Source of the DNA: Candidatus Methanophagaceae archaeon | GTDB lineage: Archaea; Halobacteriota; Syntropharchaeia; Alkanophagales; Methanospirareceae | DNA: 17,361 nucleotides | Assembly: GCA_013374505.1 (NCBI GenBank) | Contig: QENJ01000053.1 | Location: 1 to 17,361, forward strand | Direction: 5' to 3' | Shown: one piece after another, positions 14,836 to 17,361 of the stretch | Layout of the letters: every line of letters starts with the position of its first letter | Numbering within the stretch: the stretch's first letter is position 1 | Made by a program: the position numbers and the translations under genes | The notes under the pieces: model-generated | Seen by the model: the letters and a program-made list of their open reading frames with translations, nothing else | Databases searched by the model: none | What the model was told of the DNA's origin: nothing

Positions 14836-15579
14836 ATGCTAAAAGAACACAATTGCATCTACCTGAACCGGGAACGCATCTCGGAATCAAAAGACAAAGT
14901 AGTAGCAGAAGTGCCTTTATCCATCTTCATCAACGGCAGCCACTTTGTCACTACTACTTTAAGCCCGCAAATGACAAAAGAGTTTGTCATCGGCTTTTTA
15001 TTCACCGAAAATGTTATAAACCAGCTTGAAGAGCTCGAATCATTGCAGGTCGCGGATAATATCGCAACCGTGAAACTAAACCAGCCTTTTACCGTAACGC
15101 CCCAAAAACGGTCATTCCTGGACAAATCGAACCTACCCGCGATAAGGTCTGAGTTGCAGCTTGATGCAGACGCTATATTTGATGCGGTCAACACCATATT
15201 GGATTCCAAGTTGCATAAAGCTACGGGTGGTGTGCATGTAGTTGGACTATTCGACGGAAAAGGTAAAATATGCGTATCTGAAGATATAGGCAGGCATAAC
15301 GCGTTGGATAAGGTTATAGGCTTCGGATTAACAAGAAATATAGACCTAGAAACGACTTTTGTGGCTTGCACCAGCAGGATATCGTCCGAACTGGTATTGA
15401 AGTGTTCAGTAGCGAATATTCCGGTGTTAGCGTCAAGAAGTGCTACCACGAGTTTGGCGATTGAACTCGCGGCAAAGACCGGGTTGTGTATTATCGGATT
15501 TGTGCGGGACGAACGGATGAATATATATACACAAACGGAACGGATAGTCTCTCGCTTCACAAGAAAAATTCAGAAATGA
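14836..15579 (+). CDS. fdhD: FdhD-family formate dehydrogenase accessory protein, lacking the CxxC
   Basis: FdhD passes sulfur from the desulfurase IscS to the molybdenum/tungsten cofactor of formate dehydrogenase and binds the cofactor. The 247-residue protein has the family landmarks: A-E-V-P-L-S-I-F-I-N-G (24-34), G-F-L-F-T-E-N-V-I, A-T-G-G-V-H-V-V-G-L-F, E-D-I-G-R-H-N-A-L-D-K-V-I-G, S-R-I-S-S-E-L-V, S-R-S-A-T-T-S-L-A-I-E-L-A and G-F-V-R-D-E-R-M-N-I-Y-T. The Cys-x-x-Cys loop needed for sulfur transfer in the E. coli protein is absent. The equivalent stretch reads T-V-T-P-Q-K-R-S-F-L-D. It could use another cysteine or act only as a cofactor chaperone. No formate dehydrogenase gene is in the window. 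Only a weak ribosome binding site precedes the ATG. Confidence 0.92.
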   Translation: MLKEHNCIYLNRERISESKDKVVAEVPLSIFINGSHFVTTTLSPQMTKEFVIGFLFTENVINQLEELESLQVADNIATVKLNQPFTVTPQKRSFLDKSNLPAIRSELQLDADAIFDAVNTILDSKLHKATGGVHVVGLFDGKGKICVSEDIGRHNALDKVIGFGLTRNIDLETTFVACTSRISSELVLKCSVANIPVLASRSATTSLAIELAAKTGLCIIGFVRDERMNIYTQTERIVSRFTRKIQK

Positions 15580-15918
15580 TGGCCACAGAGGCTACAGAGA
15601 GAAAATAACTCGCTGTACTCTGTAGCAGAAAAATATACTTTATATACAACACAGAAGAACTCAAATCCGTGTAAATACGTCTAAATCTGCGTCCTGAATA
15701 GATAGAAGTGTATTTGTATAGCAGGGGTAAAAAACCACGAGATTTTACGAGTTTAACACAAGATTTTTGGGTTAACAGGGGATAAAAAACCAATGGTGTA
15801 CGTAAGCCTAATCCAGAGTATTCTCTTCTCGTGAAAATCTGTGTAATCTGTGGTTAGCTAAACAAACACGATAGAAGTTATACGTTAACAATGAAACGTT
15901 AATTTCGGGATGATTCCT
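15580..15918. repeat. Intergenic tract of degenerate CACAGA-type repeats
   Basis: There is no coding frame I can support. The tract strings together short related pieces: GCCACAGAGGCTACAGAG (15582-15599), ATCCGTGTAAATACGTCTAA and ATCTGCGTCCTGA (15665-15697), AACCACGAGATTTTACGAG (15733-15751) and GAAAATCTGTGTAATCTGTG (15833-15852). A near repeat CAGGGG(A)TAAAAAACCA occurs at 15722-15737 and again at 15776-15792. From memory, CCACAGATTACACAGATTTT-like pieces recur in intergenic DNA of many unrelated bacteria and archaea, with no known function. Confidence 0.5.
15591..15626 (+). terminator. Possible transcript-end hairpin after fdhD
   Basis: GCTACAGAG (15591-15599) pairs perfectly with CTCTGTAGC (15618-15626) across an 18-base loop, starting 12 bases after the fdhD stop. 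There is no T-run after it, so it is not a standard archaeal terminator. It may mark or stabilise the transcript end, or be part of the repeat tract. Confidence 0.3.
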
Positions 15919-16188
15919 TTAGACGGCCCTCAATCTTTCAAGCTCTTCTCCGCCTTTTATCTTCAACACGAAAGCCCCATGACATGGCTTTATATACGGA
16001 AATATTACGTGGTCACCTTCTATTCCGACTAATATCGGTGGAATACCAATCAAATAAATGTCGAATAATTTATACCCGGGTTTGACTTCGTAAACCTCTT
16101 TTATATTACTCTTTATATAATCCCGACCTTCTTTAAACGAAATATTCGATAGTACTATCTCATAGTCCATCAATTCGATACAGCCCAT
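15919..16188 (-). CDS. DUF1894 protein
   Basis: This 89-residue protein has the DUF1894 pattern: Y-E-I-V-L-S-N-I-S-F-K-E near the start, K-E-V-Y-E-V-K-P-G-Y-K-L-F-D-I-Y-L-I-G-I-P-P in the middle and V-I-F-P-Y-I-K-P-C-H-G-A-F-V-L at the end. The family is known to me only from methanogens and close relatives and has no assigned biochemical role. The conserved P-C-H-G may matter functionally. Its start overlaps the DUF1890 gene by 19 bases, so the two are expressed as one unit and probably work together. Length is normal. Confidence 0.85.
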   Translation of the reverse strand: MGCIELMDYEIVLSNISFKEGRDYIKSNIKEVYEVKPGYKLFDIYLIGIPPILVGIEGDHVIFPYIKPCHGAFVLKIKGGEELERLRAV

Positions 16189-16646
16189 CTTTTCACCTCT
16201 TTTATCATAATATCTACCTTATTCTTCAGTGGAATAGGGTTATGAACAGCTTTGGCCACGAGCATCTCACATTTGAACTCGATCCGCTTCGTGAGTGCCT
16301 CAACATTATGTCCAAAAAGAATTGCGAATAGTTTTGCGTTTGACATGCTCTGGATAGTAGCAAGATACGAAATCCCGGCATCGTTATGCACGAAAACGGT
16401 GCACAACTCGAATTCTATCCGCTCTTCGGCGAGTGCTGCGATACAAGTATCCAGTATTATCATCTTCTCGACATCCACGTAATGCCCTTCTGGGTCCGCG
16501 ACTTTCAGTAGCTTGAGCGCGGCGTCTGTTCCCGCAATGAATACATCCAGTCCGGCGGTTTTTAATCGGCTCGCAAGGTATAGTGCAATACTCGTCTGAA
16601 CTGGTACTTCCGGACATCCCAAAAGCAGCAATGCCTTTTTAGTCAT
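16170..16646 (-). CDS. DUF1890 protein
   Basis: This 158-residue protein begins K-K-A-L-L-L-L-G-C-P-E-V-P-V-Q-T-S, typical of DUF1890, a methanogen-lineage family of unknown function. The N-terminus, with a hydrophobic strand then a Gly-Cys-Pro loop, looks like a nucleotide- or cofactor-binding alpha/beta fold (inference). Further conserved-looking parts are Y-V-D-V-E-K-M near 57, F-V-H-N-D-A-G-I-S-Y near 105 and I-L-F-G-H-N-V near 128. GGAGGAG lies 11-17 bases before the ATG at 16646, and a nearer AAGGT also precedes it. It is first in a two-gene operon with DUF1894 and follows the zinc-finger microprotein gene. Confidence 0.87.
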   Translation of the reverse strand: MTKKALLLLGCPEVPVQTSIALYLASRLKTAGLDVFIAGTDAALKLLKVADPEGHYVDVEKMIILDTCIAALAEERIEFELCTVFVHNDAGISYLATIQSMSNAKLFAILFGHNVEALTKRIEFKCEMLVAKAVHNPIPLKNKVDIMIKEVKRWAVSN

Positions 16647-16704
16647 CTACCTTCTATAGCTCCTCCTGTCTCAGAAACGTTCAACATCCGTTCATAATTG
16701 CTAT

Positions 16705-16715
16705 CACTATAAAAA
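16705..16715 (-). promoter_or_regulatory. TATA-like box for DUF1890-DUF1894
   Basis: The minus strand reads AGTTTTTATAGTG, about 60 bases upstream of the DUF1890 ATG and just past the likely end of the zinc-finger gene. It would give a leader of roughly 35 bases with the GGAGGAG site. This suggests the pair can be transcribed separately from the zinc-finger gene. Confidence 0.4.
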
Positions 16716-16718
16716 CTA

Positions 16719-16899
16719 CTATTTCGCAATGCGCAACATCTTCTCATTCGTTTTTCCCAAGCTCGTTGACTCACCAACATGAACCCTGGCATCTGCAATA
16801 AAATCGCCCCACATTGACATAACAATCGTTGCACAGTTTTTTACCGCCATATTCCTTTGGATCCGCGGTTTCCTTTCCACATATCTCGCATTCTACCAT
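16719..16899 (-). CDS. Zinc-finger microprotein, probable frameshift in a G4 run
   Basis: The ATG at 16899 follows a GGGGGTG site. The product starts M-V-E-C-E-I-C-G-K-E-T, then K-L-C-N-D-C-Y, giving two Cys-x-x-Cys pairs 16 residues apart, a small treble-clef or zinc-ribbon fold. As written the frame ends at TGA 16771-16773 (42 residues, with three more Cys in an unlikely tail). Removing one G from the G4 run (C4 at 16807-16810 on the plus strand) gives V-G-D-F-I-A-D-A-R-V-H-V-G-E-S-T-S-L and a stop at 16719-16721, for 59 residues. I favour the longer form because of its composition. The alternative is that the 42-residue form is real. Function unknown; it lies just upstream of DUF1890. Confidence 0.5.
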
Positions 16900-16993
16900 C
16901 TCGGTTTTCACCCCCTAAACAACTCTTCATATCACCATCCCAGCAAAAAGCAGTTATGGACAACCCGAAACATCTTAGGGTAACTAAGTTGGT

Positions 16994-17361
16994 TCATCCA
17001 TCAATAACAATCCTGATTTTTTCGCCCGTCTTTAGATTAATCATTTTCAGCCGATCAGGCTCTTCTAAACTACCCACGATATTAACCGCGGAAGCGGGTC
17101 GTATTTCCGTTTCGGATTCGCTTATAGGCGTCTTCCCGTAAAAAATGCAGAGTGCGTTCCCAGTAGGCCAATACCCGATGTCGCCTTTGCTTACAATTTC
17201 CTTTGCGTTCTCTTCTGCCATGTCCACAGGAACATCGAAATATATTTCATCACCCCATTTCTTCGCTTCTGACTCTATTGGTAACGCTTCCACTATCGCT
17301 TCCACGGTCTTCGGCGATAAACGCTTCGTAAGCGTCACCTTAAACTCATCAGCGCCTATTT
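16994..17361 (-). CDS. Cyclophilin-like protein (DUF369/TM1367 type), 5' end outside window
   Basis: The frame is open to the window edge, so the start is missing. A GTG at 17336-17338 is in frame, but family-like sequence (I-G-A-D-E-F-K-V) continues upstream of it. The 122 visible codons show the compact beta-barrel pattern of the small cyclophilin-like family: A-I-V-E-A-L-P-I-E-S-E-A-K-K-W-G-D-E-I-Y-F, then G-D-I-G-Y-W-P-T-G-N-A-L-C-I-F-Y-G-K-T-P and A-V-N-I-V-G, ending at TGA 16994. Such proteins share the peptidyl-prolyl isomerase fold, but isomerase activity has not been shown for most. The 16900-16993 gap downstream holds only the zinc-finger gene's promoter region. Confidence 0.8.
   Translation of the reverse strand, partial: IGADEFKVTLTKRLSPKTVEAIVEALPIESEAKKWGDEIYFDVPVDMAEENAKEIVSKGDIGYWPTGNALCIFYGKTPISESETEIRPASAVNIVGSLEEPDRLKMINLKTGEKIRIVIDG

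Noticed and set aside
14859..15560. A 233-codon minus-strand open frame opposite fdhD
   Set aside because: It mirrors the fdhD coding frame, is Ser/Thr-rich without motifs, and fdhD is unmistakable on the other strand.

Overview
The window looks like a piece of a methane-metabolising euryarchaeon, most likely an ANME-1 (Methanophagales)-like or Methanosarcinales-like genome. The support is an archaeal-type leucyl-tRNA synthetase, the overlapping gene pair DUF1890/DUF1894 (families I know essentially only from methanogens and their relatives), archaeal TATA boxes close to starts, zinc-ribbon microproteins, and a secreted propeller protein with a C-terminal domain I associate with ANME/Methanosarcina surface proteins. 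The lineage is inferred from these families; I could not search for it.

Layout. (1) 1-2450: a DUF7309/DUF6930-type gene carrying an in-frame TAG, a possible small ORF, and an intact Na+/Ca2+ exchanger, all on the minus strand. (2) 2490-3500: a zinc-ribbon microprotein behind a TATA-overlapping palindrome, then a decayed IS200-type TnpA. (3) 3480-6290, plus strand: a secreted seven-repeat propeller protein split by a +1 shift in a G7 run, then an AbrB/RelE-type toxin-antitoxin pair whose toxin is split by a +1 shift in an A8 run. Three related hairpin elements lie around this block. (4) 6288-9083: intact leuS on the minus strand. (5) 9200-14243, minus strand: a decayed defence island, in transcription order a DUF1016/YhcG nuclease with its core deleted, truncated hsdS, intact DUF4209, an N-terminal stub of hsdR, then an MNT/HEPN toxin-antitoxin pair in place of the rest of hsdR. 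(6) 14255-14781: an internally deleted IS481-like element with terminal inverted repeats. (7) 14836-15579: fdhD without the expected Cys-x-x-Cys. (8) 15580-17361: an intergenic tract of widespread-looking short repeats, then DUF1894, DUF1890, a frameshifted zinc-finger microprotein and a cyclophilin-like protein running off the end.

How it fits together. Housekeeping and methanogen-lineage genes (leuS, fdhD, DUF1890/1894, exchanger) flank a region of turnover made of IS relics, two toxin-antitoxin modules and a type I restriction locus that can no longer cut or recognise DNA normally. In that locus DUF4209 is intact and remains translationally linked, through the hsdR stub, to the MNT/HEPN pair.

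Two cross-cutting patterns stand out. First, five reading frames are each restored by removing one base from a G or A homopolymer. That pattern points either to sequencing or assembly indels or to real slippage. Second, two otherwise conserved frames contain an internal TAG, although TAG is also used here as a normal stop.
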